A stretch of DNA of 64,000 nt from Actinoplanes lutulentus (GCF_003259845.1 NZ_QLMJ01000014.1:218084-282083); one strand, 5' to 3'. Shown: positions 33,797 to 42,385, numbered from the stretch's first letter. Numbers and translations: made by a program. The notes: generated from the letters alone by a model not told the origin.

Positions 33797-34698
33797 CACG
33801 CGTGCCTCTCCGTGGCGCGGGGACGCCACTTGATGTCGGCGAGGGCGGAGGTTTCTCCTCGCCATTCGTCGTCCTGATTTTCAAAACGCCAGCCGAGCAG
33901 GGCACGAAGCTCAGCGGGGGAAGCCAGCTCGTCGGCGCCCAGCTGCTGCCGGGCGAGGCGGTGACAGGCTTCGTAGTCGGTCTGTTCGCCGTACAGCTCC
34001 GGCCACTGCCGGTGCAGCCGGGGCTCGCCGCCGAACATCGGGTCGGCGTTGTCGAGCACCATCGGGTCGCCGTAGACGGCAACCTCACGGCCGGCCAGTG
34101 CGGCGTACCAGATGGCGCTGCACAGCCGGTTGGAGATGACCCGCTTGTGCCGGCGGATCTCGTTGAGCTGGCCCATCAGGAAGTCGCGGTTGTGGTCGCG
34201 CCACCAGAAGCCGCGGTATCCGTGGCAGATCACCCGGAAGCCGGCCTTCTGATAGAGGCGGCGGACCGAACGCATCTTGTACTCGTTCCAGTACAGGCAT
34301 GCGGTGATCGGCCCGGTCTCGACGGCTTTGACCTCGTCGATGAGCCGCTGGTGGTCACCGATGATCTGCTGCCCCTCCCAGCCGTGGAAGGGGTAGAAGA
34401 TGGTGCCCTCGCCTTCGTTACCTTCGGGCTCGGGTTCCATCTCCAGCAGATAGGCGAAGGGCGCGCCGACGACGACCACGTCGCGGCGTCCCTGTGACCA
34501 GGAACGGCGGCGGGTCTCTTCGGACCAGACCAGCACCCGGCTGCCGCTGACGTACGGCGTACCCGGTGCGAGCCCGTCCCCGATGTTCCAGCCGTGCTGG
34601 AGATATCCCCTTATGCGCGGCGGATGCAGCGGGTCGGGGAGCTGGCAGTATCGGGCGAGGATGTGCGCGTGCCCGTAGTGATAATTGGCGTGATGCAT
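33796..34698 (-). CDS. GT-B-like putative glycosyltransferase (cassette copy 2)
   Basis: 300 residues from ATG 34698, the codon that aligns exactly with the start of the 17104-17934 product (MHH then GHAH). The frame stays open upstream, but the paralogue argues for this start. GGGGGA lies about 14 bases upstream, rather far. Shared motifs: YLQHGWNIGDGL, YPFHGWEGQ, CLYWNEY, VICHGYRG, SNRLCSAIWYAALAG, VYGDPM, LASPAELRALLGW. The end carries ~20 extra residues not found in copy 1. First gene of a two-gene unit with the methyltransferase-like protein. Confidence 0.6.
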   Translation of the reverse strand: MHHANYHYGHAHILARYCQLPDPLHPPRIRGYLQHGWNIGDGLAPGTPYVSGSRVLVWSEETRRRSWSQGRRDVVVVGAPFAYLLEMEPEPEGNEGEGTIFYPFHGWEGQQIIGDHQRLIDEVKAVETGPITACLYWNEYKMRSVRRLYQKAGFRVICHGYRGFWWRDHNRDFLMGQLNEIRRHKRVISNRLCSAIWYAALAGREVAVYGDPMVLDNADPMFGGEPRLHRQWPELYGEQTDYEACHRLARQQLGADELASPAELRALLGWRFENQDDEWRGETSALADIKWRPRATERHA

Positions 34699-35113
34699 TC
34701 CTTTTCCCGTCCCCCGTACGTTGCCGGTCCATTGCCACGGCGCTTCGGACGAGCGATGGTCGATCAACGTGCGAAGCCGCACGCTATCAGCCCTCAAGGT
34801 GTCCGATTCATCGCAATTGACGGTTGAATCCGACCGGTTTGGCGCGATTTCTCGCCGCCGTTCACGCCTTGTCAGGCAGCAGTCGACCGGCACGTCACCG
34901 CTGACACACCGGCTCGACGCCCAGAATTCAAATGAACTGTCCGGAGGCCGTTCTGCAGGCCTTTTCGACGGCCCGCTCACGGTGTCTTCAAGATCCTCGC
35001 CTACAGTGGACATTCGTAGCGCCGGGACCGGACGAATGGTCCCTCGCGCCCGGATACCGGCCGGGGAGGACGCCGCCACGTCCCCCCGGCCGCCTGGGCT
35101 AACGTGATCACCG
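34699..35113. other. Divergent intergenic region with a leader hairpin
   Basis: The 415 bases between the cassette-2 and FluC genes contain no gene I can support. The right end has a hairpin (35059-35072 with 35079-35091, one bulged base, arms GGCCGGGG) 22 bases before the FluC start. It could act on fluC expression, but it does not match the fluoride riboswitch consensus. Confidence 0.4.
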
Positions 35114-35452
35114 ATGGATCTCGTGCGCGTTGCAGCGGTGGCGACGGGAGGCGTTTTAGGCGCACTGACCCGCTTCGCCATTTCGTCCGCTTGGTCCGGT
35201 TCGCACTGGGCAACGTGGCTCATCAACGTGACCGGCTGCTTTCTGATCGGGGTTCTCTACACCCTGATCGACCGAAAAATCGTCAGATTGTTCCTGGGCA
35301 CCGGCTTCCTCGGCGGCTACACGACGTTCTCCACAGCCGCGGTCGACACCCTGCACGCCGGATTGCCGTACCTGGCAGCCACCCTGATCGGCTCCCTGCT
35401 GGCAGTCTGGGCAGGCAGCAGCCTTACTGGGATTGTCGCGAAGCGCTCATGA
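35114..35452 (+). CDS. crcB: FluC/CrcB fluoride channel subunit 1
   Basis: 112 residues with four membrane segments. Family motifs: GALTRFAIS near residue 15, WLINVTGCFLIG (Asn in segment 2) and GTGFLGGYTTFSTAAVD in segment 3 with the central Phe/Ser residues. FluC proteins form dual-topology dimers that let fluoride leave the cell. The gene overlaps the second fluC-like gene by ATGA, so the channel is probably a heterodimer of opposite orientations. Confidence 0.92.
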   Translation: MDLVRVAAVATGGVLGALTRFAISSAWSGSHWATWLINVTGCFLIGVLYTLIDRKIVRLFLGTGFLGGYTTFSTAAVDTLHAGLPYLAATLIGSLLAVWAGSSLTGIVAKRS

Positions 35453-35790
35453 CATTCCTGATGGTCGCCCTCGGCGCCGCGATCGGCGCACCCCTGCGCT
35501 ACCTCGCCGGCCAGCTCTTCCCCGAGCCCTGGGGCACACTCACCGTCAACGTCGTGGGATCGCTGATCCTGGGAGTAGTGCTCGGCCTGCCACTGTCACC
35601 GTCGCTGACAGCGCTCCTCGGCACCGGCTTCTGCGGCGCGCTCACCACGTACTCCACCTTCAGCTGGGAAACCCTCGCCATGGCCCGCCGAGGCGAACGC
35701 GCGGCAGCCCTCCGCTACGTCACCCTCAGCGTCTCACTAGGCCTGGGTGCAGCCTGGCTAGCCCAAACCCTCACCCATTGGTACGCGTAA
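35449..35790 (+). CDS. crcB: FluC/CrcB fluoride channel subunit 2
   Basis: 113 residues, four membrane segments. Motifs match subunit 1: GAPLRYLAG, LTVNVVGSLILG and GTGFCGALTTYSTFSWE. Its positive charges sit differently from those of subunit 1 (RRGER in the third loop), as expected for a partner that inserts in the opposite direction. Start ATG 35449 is fixed by the overlap. Confidence 0.92.
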   Translation: MTFLMVALGAAIGAPLRYLAGQLFPEPWGTLTVNVVGSLILGVVLGLPLSPSLTALLGTGFCGALTTYSTFSWETLAMARRGERAAALRYVTLSVSLGLGAAWLAQTLTHWYA

Positions 35791-35960
35791 CCAAAGCCGG
35801 ACAAACGCACCAATCCCGCCCTCGAAGTCCGAGCCACCTGACGACCCCGGCCCGGCGCGCCCCGCCGCCGGCCCCGGCGCTACTCACGGTCGCGGGGGCA
35901 GGGCGTGTTCCCTGAGCTGGCTGGCGGTCCCGGCTTGTGATGGCGGTCGTCCGCAGGCGC

Positions 35961-36013
35961 GGCTTGTGCTCGTGGTCGTTCGCAGGCCCGTTCTGCGACC
36001 ACAAGCACAAGCC
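35961..36013. repeat. Inverted repeat (18-bp arms)
   Basis: GGCTTGTGCTCGTGGTCG (35961-35978) pairs with 35996-36013, one mismatch, loop 17 bases. A related half-element (GGCTTGTGATGGCGGTCG) begins at about 35932. The TGGTCG core resembles the direct repeats at 31387-31507. It may be a terminator for the fluC pair. The interval 35791-36339 holds no gene I can support. Confidence 0.6.
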
Positions 36014-36089
36014 GAGCCGGGCGCTGGCCGAGCTCAAGATCCTGTCCGGCTGGTCGTCACGGTTGCCGTAGGCCTCGCCGCCGTGGGCG

Positions 36090-36145
36090 CGAGCCGTAGC
36101 TCAGATAGGTCATCGCGGCAGATGACCTATCTGAGCTACGGCTCG
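36090..36145. repeat. Perfect 25-bp inverted repeat with 6-base loop
   Basis: Left arm 36090-36114 starts CGAGCCGTAGCTCAG and ends GGTCATC; the right arm 36121-36145 is its exact complement; loop GCGGCA. A perfect 25-bp stem is far beyond a normal terminator. It may be a cruciform, a mobile-repeat relic, or part of a small RNA. Confidence 0.8.
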
Positions 36146-36169
36146 TCCAGTGGCTGGCTTCTCCGGTGT

Positions 36170-36270
36170 GTGTCGAGTTGGGGCGCATATCGAACCCGAA
36201 GTCGACACGGCCAGGGTGGTTCGCGGGGTGCGTGTCGAGTTTGGGTGCGGATTGCACCTTTAGCCGACAC
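36170..36270. repeat. Two 39-bp direct repeats with inverted ends
   Basis: 36170-36208 and 36232-36270 both begin GTGTCGAGTT and end in CGACAC, so each copy has short inverted ends. The copies are 62 bases apart and differ in the middle. A similar GTGTGTCGATTT stretch lies near 31338 in the other repeat block. Confidence 0.55.
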
Positions 36271-36339
36271 ACACGCGGTTGGCTCGTGCGATTTCGGCCC
36301 TGCGGCTCGGCCCTGCGGTTCGGGGTGGTACCTGGGCGT

Positions 36340-37293
36340 TTACGAAGTTATTGCGATGTTTTGGAGGGTTACGCCCTTGGCCTGTTCGATTAGGACTGGG
36401 GACCAGGAGTTGCCGGTTCCGGTGCCTTTCAGGCGGCAGTCCCGAACCACTGAATCCCGATATTTCAGGACCGTCACCCGGCCGTCGATCTCGCTGCGGC
36501 CCCAGCCGGCGATGCGTACCGCGTAAAGCGGCCCCGACCACTCCACATCCACATCAGCGATCTCGATCCGGGCGCCGATGTCGGGTGATGACACGAAGCG
36601 GTCCGTGTTGTCACCAGGTAGGAGCCGGAAACCCATCTCGACGTCAATCAGCGAGGCGCCGGATACCCGTACGTCGTGGACCGAGCTCAAATAGAAGCCC
36701 TCGATCGCCCCCGAAACCCGCAGGCCGGCCACGTCGAGGCGGTGCGGGTGAAAAGTCGGGCCCACCAGCGAAGCGACGTCGGCTCCGACGGCACCCCAGT
36801 GCACGGCCAGGCCGGTGAACCCGCCGAGCACTGTCACCTCCCGGATCACCACGTCGCTGACGGCGCCCATCACGCCGATCGCGTTGGCGGTGCGCAGGCT
36901 GCCGTGGTCGACCCGGATCCGGCGTACGTCCACACCGGTGATCCACGTGGGTTCGGCGGCGTACAGGTATTCGCCGATGGTGAGGCCGGTGCCGCGGTCG
37001 CCGCCGTGTTCGCCCGGGTCGGACGGGGCCGGCTGGAGCCCGAGGTCGCTGATCGAGACGTCGGAGCCGAGTACGTGCAGAACGGGCGCACCGGTGCGTT
37101 CGGTGGCGACCAGCCAGGTGTCGGTCTCCGAGGCGCCGCGTACGGTCCAGCCGCCCGGTACCCGCAGCCCGTCGGCGATCTCGTGCCGTCCGGGCGGCAG
37201 TTCCAGCTTGCCGGCCGGAGAGCCAGAAAGCAGATCTTGGAGCATCCGGTGGTTCGAGATCGGGTCGGTGCCGAGCACCGGGCGCAACGTCAT
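36340..37293 (-). CDS. Right-handed beta-helix (pectate-lyase-like) protein
   Basis: 317 residues. No signal peptide is visible. Repeating short-strand units (VSISDLGLQ, VDVRRIRVD, VVIREVTVLGG, LDVAGLRVSG, VHDVRVSGAS, VRDCRLKG) show a parallel beta-helix of the kind in pectate lyases and glycan-binding or glycan-modifying proteins. I see no clear lyase active site. It is the last gene of operon B; ATG 37293 overlaps the stop of the preceding gene. A role in processing the surface glycan is likely but not shown. Confidence 0.65.
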   Translation of the reverse strand: MTLRPVLGTDPISNHRMLQDLLSGSPAGKLELPPGRHEIADGLRVPGGWTVRGASETDTWLVATERTGAPVLHVLGSDVSISDLGLQPAPSDPGEHGGDRGTGLTIGEYLYAAEPTWITGVDVRRIRVDHGSLRTANAIGVMGAVSDVVIREVTVLGGFTGLAVHWGAVGADVASLVGPTFHPHRLDVAGLRVSGAIEGFYLSSVHDVRVSGASLIDVEMGFRLLPGDNTDRFVSSPDIGARIEIADVDVEWSGPLYAVRIAGWGRSEIDGRVTVLKYRDSVVRDCRLKGTGTGNSWSPVLIEQAKGVTLQNIAITS

Positions 37294-38216
37294 TTCAGCC
37301 GCCAGGCGAGTGTCGGCTGCGCCTGGACCGCACCGAGAAGCACCGGCGTCTCGATCGGCCCCGGCAACCGGAGCTGGTCACCGGAAACCTCGATGTCGAT
37401 CGGCGCACCGGTCATCACGTCAGCGGCCAGCACACCGGAGAGCGGCCCGGGCCGGGCCGGCATCGCGCGGTACGCGACCCGCCGTGCCGCACGAGCCACC
37501 TTGAACGCGGCACGAGCCGGCCGGCGGCGGGTGAAACGGTTACGCGGGGTCAGCGGCAACGGCGGAGCAGCCGGCACCACCTGCGTGGACAGTCGCTGCA
37601 CCAACGCCGCGCCGGGCTGCAGAACGGCGAAGTCGCACCCGGTCGACCCGGTCGAGACGGTCGCCGGCGCGGAGACGGATGTGGTGTGCACCGCGATGCT
37701 GTTGAACCGCAGGCCCACCACCGGACGGGTGGAGAGCCGGCCCGTTGCCCAGGACGGCGGCGGCGTCTCGCCCAGCTCGACCATGAGCAGGCCGTCGCTG
37801 TCGAGTTCGCCTTCGGCCAGGTCGAACGAGAGGGTCGCCTCGGCGCTCGCCGCACCGCGCCAGCCCTGCCGGCGGGCCAGCACGACGCTGCCCCGGATCC
37901 GGCCCTGCGCGCGCAGCACGACCAGGCGGGGCAGTTCGGGAGTCGTCCGCGACGGGCGGACTCGGTCGGCCCACCAGCGCGTGCTGATCTCGTCGAGACC
38001 GATCGAGACGGTTACGCGTACCGGGCCGCCGGTGCCGGCGACCTTGACCGCGACCGCGCCGAAGTCCCCGGTGATCCGGCCGATGATGCCCCGGCCGCGG
38101 ACCATCTGGTCGACGATCGTCAGCGACGGGTGCATGCCGCTGGTGAGCTCCATCGGGAGCGCGGCGGGGACCGACGGCTCGTCGAAGTCGGTACGGAACC
38201 AGGCCCCGACACTCAT
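37290..38216 (-). CDS. Protein of unknown function in the glycan operon
   Basis: 308 residues from ATG 38216, overlapping the stop of the GT-B-like gene (ATGA). Not recognised. The first ~190 residues look beta-rich, with segments such as GGPVRVTVSIGLDE, GSVVLARRQGW and AEATLSFDLAEGELD, and could be a carbohydrate-binding-like sandwich. A strongly basic stretch (PRNRFTRRRPARAAFKVARAARR, about 225-247) follows. No signal peptide or membrane segment. Its place between a glycosyltransferase and a beta-helix gene points to glycan work. Confidence 0.5.
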   Translation of the reverse strand: MSVGAWFRTDFDEPSVPAALPMELTSGMHPSLTIVDQMVRGRGIIGRITGDFGAVAVKVAGTGGPVRVTVSIGLDEISTRWWADRVRPSRTTPELPRLVVLRAQGRIRGSVVLARRQGWRGAASAEATLSFDLAEGELDSDGLLMVELGETPPPSWATGRLSTRPVVGLRFNSIAVHTTSVSAPATVSTGSTGCDFAVLQPGAALVQRLSTQVVPAAPPLPLTPRNRFTRRRPARAAFKVARAARRVAYRAMPARPGPLSGVLAADVMTGAPIDIEVSGDQLRLPGPIETPVLLGAVQAQPTLAWRLK

Positions 38217-39766
38217 AGCGGTGTCCGGGTCAGCATCGGCTCGCGACGGGTCCACAGTCGTTCGACGGTTTCGAAGAGCGGGTCGGAGTCGCTCTCGATG
38301 TGCCGGAACGTCGCGCGTACCGCCTTGAGCAGGGTGTTCGCCGGCCAGACCTCCCACTGCGGCACATGTGGGGTGACCACGTCGGCGCCACTGCGGTAGA
38401 GCCAGAGCCAGAGCCGGGCCCGGCGTACCTGCTCCTCGGTGACGAGCGAGGCGCCGTCGTGCAGGGCCTTGATGTTCTCGTCGAGGGTCTTGAAGTACGC
38501 GTCGGTCGAGTCGACGACCGTCGACAGCCCGCAGGAGCTCCACTCCGACCATCCGGCCTGAATAACCGGGATTCCGTACGCCGGAAGCTCGTTGCTGACA
38601 CTGCCCCGAACCGTGACACCCAGGTCGGTGAGGCTCCACAGCGCGTTCTTGCTGATCGCGGCGCTCGGCTTGAAGACCAGGTGACGGGAGGAACGGTGCT
38701 GCTTGGCGAGGTTGCCGAAGAAGCCGCTCGAGTCGTAGAGCGCCTGACTCGGGTGATCCAGGAAGAGCCATTGGGCGTCGTCGCGCGAAGCGGCCCAGGC
38801 AGCCGTGTCGGTGAACCAGTCGGCGAGGCTCGGGAAGAGTTCCCGGTTGGTGCCGAGCGCGTCCGAGACGGCGTGGTTGAAGACCGCGACGATCGGCTTG
38901 GCCGGGTCGAACCCGAACCGGGCCGCCGTGTGGGTACGCAGAACCGCCCGCTCAGCCGGGTTGTTCAGGTCGACCGAAGCGGCCGCTCCGCCCCGCCACC
39001 AGCTCGGCCGGCCCAGGTTCACCTTGGCTCGCCACGCGATCAGCTCGGTCGACCGGCGCAGCTCCTCGCGGCGCGGCCAGAGCTTCGTCTCGAACACCTC
39101 GCCGATCTGCCGGGTCAGCTCCTCACGGAACGTGCCGGTGTGCGTGTCGTGCTCGGGGAACAGCGCGTACGCCTTCAGGCAACCGGTCTGCTGGGTGTGC
39201 ACGACCGGGACAGCGGCCCGGCGCGCCACCTCGACGGCGAGACCCCACTGGTCGTAGTCGACATGGCTGGTGACCAGCGCGAGGACGTTCCGCTGGAACT
39301 GTTCCTCGTAGAACGCGGCGAGCGCGTCCCCGTACCGCTGCCTCTCCGAAGGTGGCTGCTCCCGCAGCCGCGGCAGTTTCGCGAGTCGCGCGTCGGTCGC
39401 GGCCACGTAATCCGAGGTGTCAAAAGTGGGTTTGCGATCAGAACGACGGACCAGGTCCCAGACGTCGATCGTCTCGCTCGCGCCGTAGGCGTCAGCCAGC
39501 TCGCGCACGAGTGACACGTCGAAGCCCTGCCAGAGCGTCTTGTGCCAGGCGTCCTCGACGCCGGTGAAGACGACGAGCTTGGCCGGCCGGATCCGCCGGA
39601 TCGCGTTCGCGACCGCAAGGTTGCGCAGGGTGACCCGCAGATCCTGGTGGAACGCCTCGACCAGGATGACGGCGTCGTCCTCGGCCGGTGACAGGTTCTT
39701 CTGCCAGAAGACTTCCGCTGCTGTGAGGAAGTGTTTCCACTCCTGCTTGTTAGCCGTCAGCCACAC
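38213..39766 (-). CDS. Large GT-B-like surface-carbohydrate biosynthesis protein
   Basis: 517 residues from GTG 39766, one base after the pseI stop. No signal peptide or membrane segments. The C-terminal half carries FLDHPSQ, HLVFKPSAA, then the strongly marked VTVRGSVSNELPAYGIPVI and GWSEWSSCG. That G(S)xxxExxAxGxPVI pattern is shared by capsule and teichoic-type glycosyltransferases of the GT-B fold (KpsC-like or SpsB-like). It is a good candidate for the enzyme that transfers the Pse made by the neighbouring genes. The N-terminal ~200 residues have no named domain. Confidence 0.65.
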   Translation of the reverse strand: MWLTANKQEWKHFLTAAEVFWQKNLSPAEDDAVILVEAFHQDLRVTLRNLAVANAIRRIRPAKLVVFTGVEDAWHKTLWQGFDVSLVRELADAYGASETIDVWDLVRRSDRKPTFDTSDYVAATDARLAKLPRLREQPPSERQRYGDALAAFYEEQFQRNVLALVTSHVDYDQWGLAVEVARRAAVPVVHTQQTGCLKAYALFPEHDTHTGTFREELTRQIGEVFETKLWPRREELRRSTELIAWRAKVNLGRPSWWRGGAAASVDLNNPAERAVLRTHTAARFGFDPAKPIVAVFNHAVSDALGTNRELFPSLADWFTDTAAWAASRDDAQWLFLDHPSQALYDSSGFFGNLAKQHRSSRHLVFKPSAAISKNALWSLTDLGVTVRGSVSNELPAYGIPVIQAGWSEWSSCGLSTVVDSTDAYFKTLDENIKALHDGASLVTEEQVRRARLWLWLYRSGADVVTPHVPQWEVWPANTLLKAVRATFRHIESDSDPLFETVERLWTRREPMLTRTPL

Positions 39767-39767
39767 G

Positions 39768-40784
39768 TCAGACCAGATCCCAGGTGAGCGGTGTTCCCTT
39801 GGCGGCGTCCGACTGGAAGACGCGTCCGAGCACGGTGCCGATGGCGTCCGGTTCGAGGCCACCGGTCGGGCGGATGGAGCGGACGTTCTCCGCGGTGACC
39901 GGCTCGCCCGCGACCACGTCCTTGACGACGTAGAGCGAACGACGGAACCGCAGGCCTTCCTTCTCGGCGTCGGTCGGGCCGATGCTGGTGGTGCCGAGCG
40001 ACTGCCAGGCCCGTTCCGATTCCACCACGAGGGCGGCGAGTTCGGCGGGTTCGAGGGAGAACGCCGAGTCCACGCCGCCGTCGGACCGGCTCAGCGTGAC
40101 GTGCTTCTCGATCAGGACGGCGCCGAATGCGACAGCCGCGATCGGTACGCCGATGCCAAGCGTGTGGTCGCTCAGTCCGATCGGCAGCTGAAGCGCCTCG
40201 GCCAGCACCGGGATGCGCCGCAGGTTGGTGAACTCCGGCGGAGTGGGGTACGAGGCCGTGCAGCTCAGCACCGTGATGTCGGTGGCGCCGGCGCCCTTGG
40301 CCGCGTCGACAGCGGAGGTGATCTCCCGGAGGTTCGCCATGCCGGTGGAGATGATGATCGGCTTGCCGGTGGAGGCGGCGAGGCGGATCAGCGGCAGGTC
40401 GGTGATCTCCGAGGATGCGATCTTGTACATCGGCGCGTCCAGCTTCTCCAGCAGGTCGACCGCGGTCGGGTCGAACGGGCTGGAGAAGGCCGCGATCCCA
40501 CGCTCACGGGCGCGGTCGAAGATCGGCCCGTGCCAGTCCCACGGGGTGTGCGCGCGGGTGTAGAGGTCGTAGAGGTACTCGCCACCCCAGAGCTCGTGCC
40601 CTTTCGACAGCTGGAACCGCGGGTGCTTCACATCCACGGTCAGGGTGTCCGCGGTGTACGTCTGGATCTTGATGGCGTCGGCCCCAGCGTCAGCGGCGGC
40701 ATCTACCAGCTGCAATGCCCGGTCGAGCGAACCGTTGTGGTTGCCCGACATCTCCGCGACGATGTACGGCTTCGAATTGCTCAT
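39768..40784 (-). CDS. pseI: Pseudaminic acid synthase PseI
   Basis: 338 residues from ATG 40784 (ATGA overlap with pseH). NeuB-family TIM barrel starting IVAEMSGNHNGSLDRAL, with KIQTYTADT, PFDPTAVDLLEKL, YKIASSEITDLPLI and SDHTLGI. The C-terminal SAF (antifreeze-like) domain runs from about residue 275. The YTADT and SGNHNGSL forms are typical of PseI rather than NeuB. It condenses 2,4-diacetamido-2,4,6-trideoxy-L-altrose with phosphoenolpyruvate to give pseudaminic acid. Confidence 0.92.
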   Translation of the reverse strand: MSNSKPYIVAEMSGNHNGSLDRALQLVDAAADAGADAIKIQTYTADTLTVDVKHPRFQLSKGHELWGGEYLYDLYTRAHTPWDWHGPIFDRARERGIAAFSSPFDPTAVDLLEKLDAPMYKIASSEITDLPLIRLAASTGKPIIISTGMANLREITSAVDAAKGAGATDITVLSCTASYPTPPEFTNLRRIPVLAEALQLPIGLSDHTLGIGVPIAAVAFGAVLIEKHVTLSRSDGGVDSAFSLEPAELAALVVESERAWQSLGTTSIGPTDAEKEGLRFRRSLYVVKDVVAGEPVTAENVRSIRPTGGLEPDAIGTVLGRVFQSDAAKGTPLTWDLV

Positions 40785-41233
40785 TTCGCTCTCTCTGTCC
40801 AGACGACCGTCTTCGGCACCCCGTCGACGATTCGTTCGTATCTGCGCGTCTCCCGGAAGCCGAAGCGCCGGTGCAGCGCGAGCACCTGCTTGTTCTCCGC
40901 GAGCGTTTCGCCACCCAGGGTTGTGAGGCCCAGGGTGCCGAACGCGTACTCGACGGCTTCCTTTTCCAGGCGCATCCAGGCCGGAAGAAGGCGGGACCCG
41001 AGCCCCTCGACGTCGAGGTAGAACGACCAGGTGGTCCCGTTGAAGATCACTACTCCGGCGGGCACGTCGTTGTCGTCGACGTAGATCAGGACGTTGCCGC
41101 TGCGGGCCGCCCACCAGGCGGCGTGCTCGGCGGGCTGAATCTCGTGGGTGGTGAGGCTGACCGCTCGCACCGATGGGTGGTTGCGCCAGCCCAGCACGAG
41201 GTCACGGTCGGAGTCACGGGCGGGACGTAGCAC
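40781..41233 (-). CDS. pseH: PseH-like N-acetyltransferase (GNAT)
   Basis: 150 residues. GNAT family with the PseH-type opening RPARDSDRDLVLGWRNHPSVR and the late VEYAFGTLGLTTLGGETLAENKQ acetyl-CoA-binding part. It should acetylate the 4-amino group of UDP-4-amino-4,6-dideoxy-N-acetyl-beta-L-altrosamine, step three of the pathway. The start is GTG 41233. No ribosome-binding site is visible, but it lies 4 bp after the glycosyltransferase stop and may be coupled to it. Confidence 0.82.
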   Translation of the reverse strand: MLRPARDSDRDLVLGWRNHPSVRAVSLTTHEIQPAEHAAWWAARSGNVLIYVDDNDVPAGVVIFNGTTWSFYLDVEGLGSRLLPAWMRLEKEAVEYAFGTLGLTTLGGETLAENKQVLALHRRFGFRETRRYERIVDGVPKTVVWTERAK

Positions 41234-41237
41234 GCCG

Positions 41238-42299
41238 TCAACGTAGGGATGTGGTTTGGACCCGCTGTGGCGCGGAGGGGAGGTCCTGGGAAACCACAGG
41301 TGTCCGTTCGGTGGATCGGCGCCGCAGACCCGCTACGCGGTAACCCGTACGCAGTGCGGAGTACATCGCGTAGCTGTTGATCGCGACCAGCCGGTGCTTG
41401 ATCCCGGGGGTCCCGACCGGTGGCTGATAGCCCTCGGGGCGGTGCCGGCGGTAGAGCCCGGCGATCCTCCGGAAGAACTGGCGGCGGCGGCGCGGGTGCA
41501 CCCGGGAGTCGTTACCGGCGACCACCAGCAGGTGACTGATCATCAAGGTGAACAACCGGATTCGCAGGGCCTGGTCGACGCCGGTCGCATCGAGCCACGC
41601 GTACAGCCGGTCCCACTGCTCGAAGGCCTCGAAGTGCCGCTCGCTGCGGGTGGCGGTGATCGCACCGAACCGGCCGACCCGGTAGTGGTAACAGACCCGG
41701 TCGAGGACCTCGACACGCTCGGCGGCGAGCAGCACCGGGTTGCTGAACGGGACGTCCTCGTACCACCCGGCGGGGAAGCGCAGGTCGTGCTTGGTGAGGA
41801 AGTCGCGCCGCATGATCCGGTTCCACGCGGTGTGCTGCACGGCGAGCAGCCGGTCCAGGGTGACGGTCCCGCGCAGCATCGGCGAGCTCGCGTCCGTCTG
41901 GAGGCGCCCGTTCTCGTGAACTCGCAGGTGGTCGATGAGCAGCACGTCAGGCTCGGTCTCGCGGAGCTTGTCCAGCACCGCCCGGATCGAGCCGGAGGGC
42001 AGCCAGTCGTCGCTGTCCACGAACCACACGTACTTGCCGCGCGCCTCGACCAGGCCGGCGTTGCGGGCCAGACCGAGGCCCACGTTGCTGGTGAGGTGAA
42101 CAACGCGCAGGTCACCGTGGCGTGTGGCGTACCCGTCCAGCATCAGTCCGCACGAGTCGGGCGAGGCGTCGTCGACAGCGATCACCTCGACCTGCGCGTT
42201 TTCCTCGGCCGTCAGGCCGGCGCGGATCGACTCCAGACACTGGTACAGGTAGCCCTCGACCGCGTAGACCGGGACTACGACGGTCAGCAGAACGTCCAT
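41238..42299 (-). CDS. Family 2 glycosyltransferase (GT-A)
   Basis: 353 residues. The N-terminal GT-A domain shows LTVVVPVYAVEGYL, VIAVDDASPDSCG and the DxD-type motif WFVDSDDWLP (about residue 95). The region after about residue 200 (HPRRRRQFFRRIAGLYRRH) is basic and may lie at the membrane. The sugar donor is unknown. First gene of operon B. Its GT2 type differs from the GT-B proteins that follow, so the operon probably adds more than one sugar. Confidence 0.85.
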   Translation of the reverse strand: MDVLLTVVVPVYAVEGYLYQCLESIRAGLTAEENAQVEVIAVDDASPDSCGLMLDGYATRHGDLRVVHLTSNVGLGLARNAGLVEARGKYVWFVDSDDWLPSGSIRAVLDKLRETEPDVLLIDHLRVHENGRLQTDASSPMLRGTVTLDRLLAVQHTAWNRIMRRDFLTKHDLRFPAGWYEDVPFSNPVLLAAERVEVLDRVCYHYRVGRFGAITATRSERHFEAFEQWDRLYAWLDATGVDQALRIRLFTLMISHLLVVAGNDSRVHPRRRRQFFRRIAGLYRRHRPEGYQPPVGTPGIKHRLVAINSYAMYSALRTGYRVAGLRRRSTERTPVVSQDLPSAPQRVQTTSLR

Positions 42300-42385
42300 G
42301 CGGCCAAATTTCGACCCCGGACGTGAAGGGCAGGGTAACCAGACCTTTCGGGGATCTACGTCACAGGCAATTCTGGCGGTCCAAA

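Noticed and set aside
34721..35107. 128-codon open frame on the plus strand before fluC
   Set aside because: No ribosome-binding site or recognisable protein; it runs through the fluC leader hairpin.
35041..35113. Fluoride riboswitch before fluC
   Set aside because: The conserved fluoride-aptamer pattern is not visible; only a simple hairpin is present.
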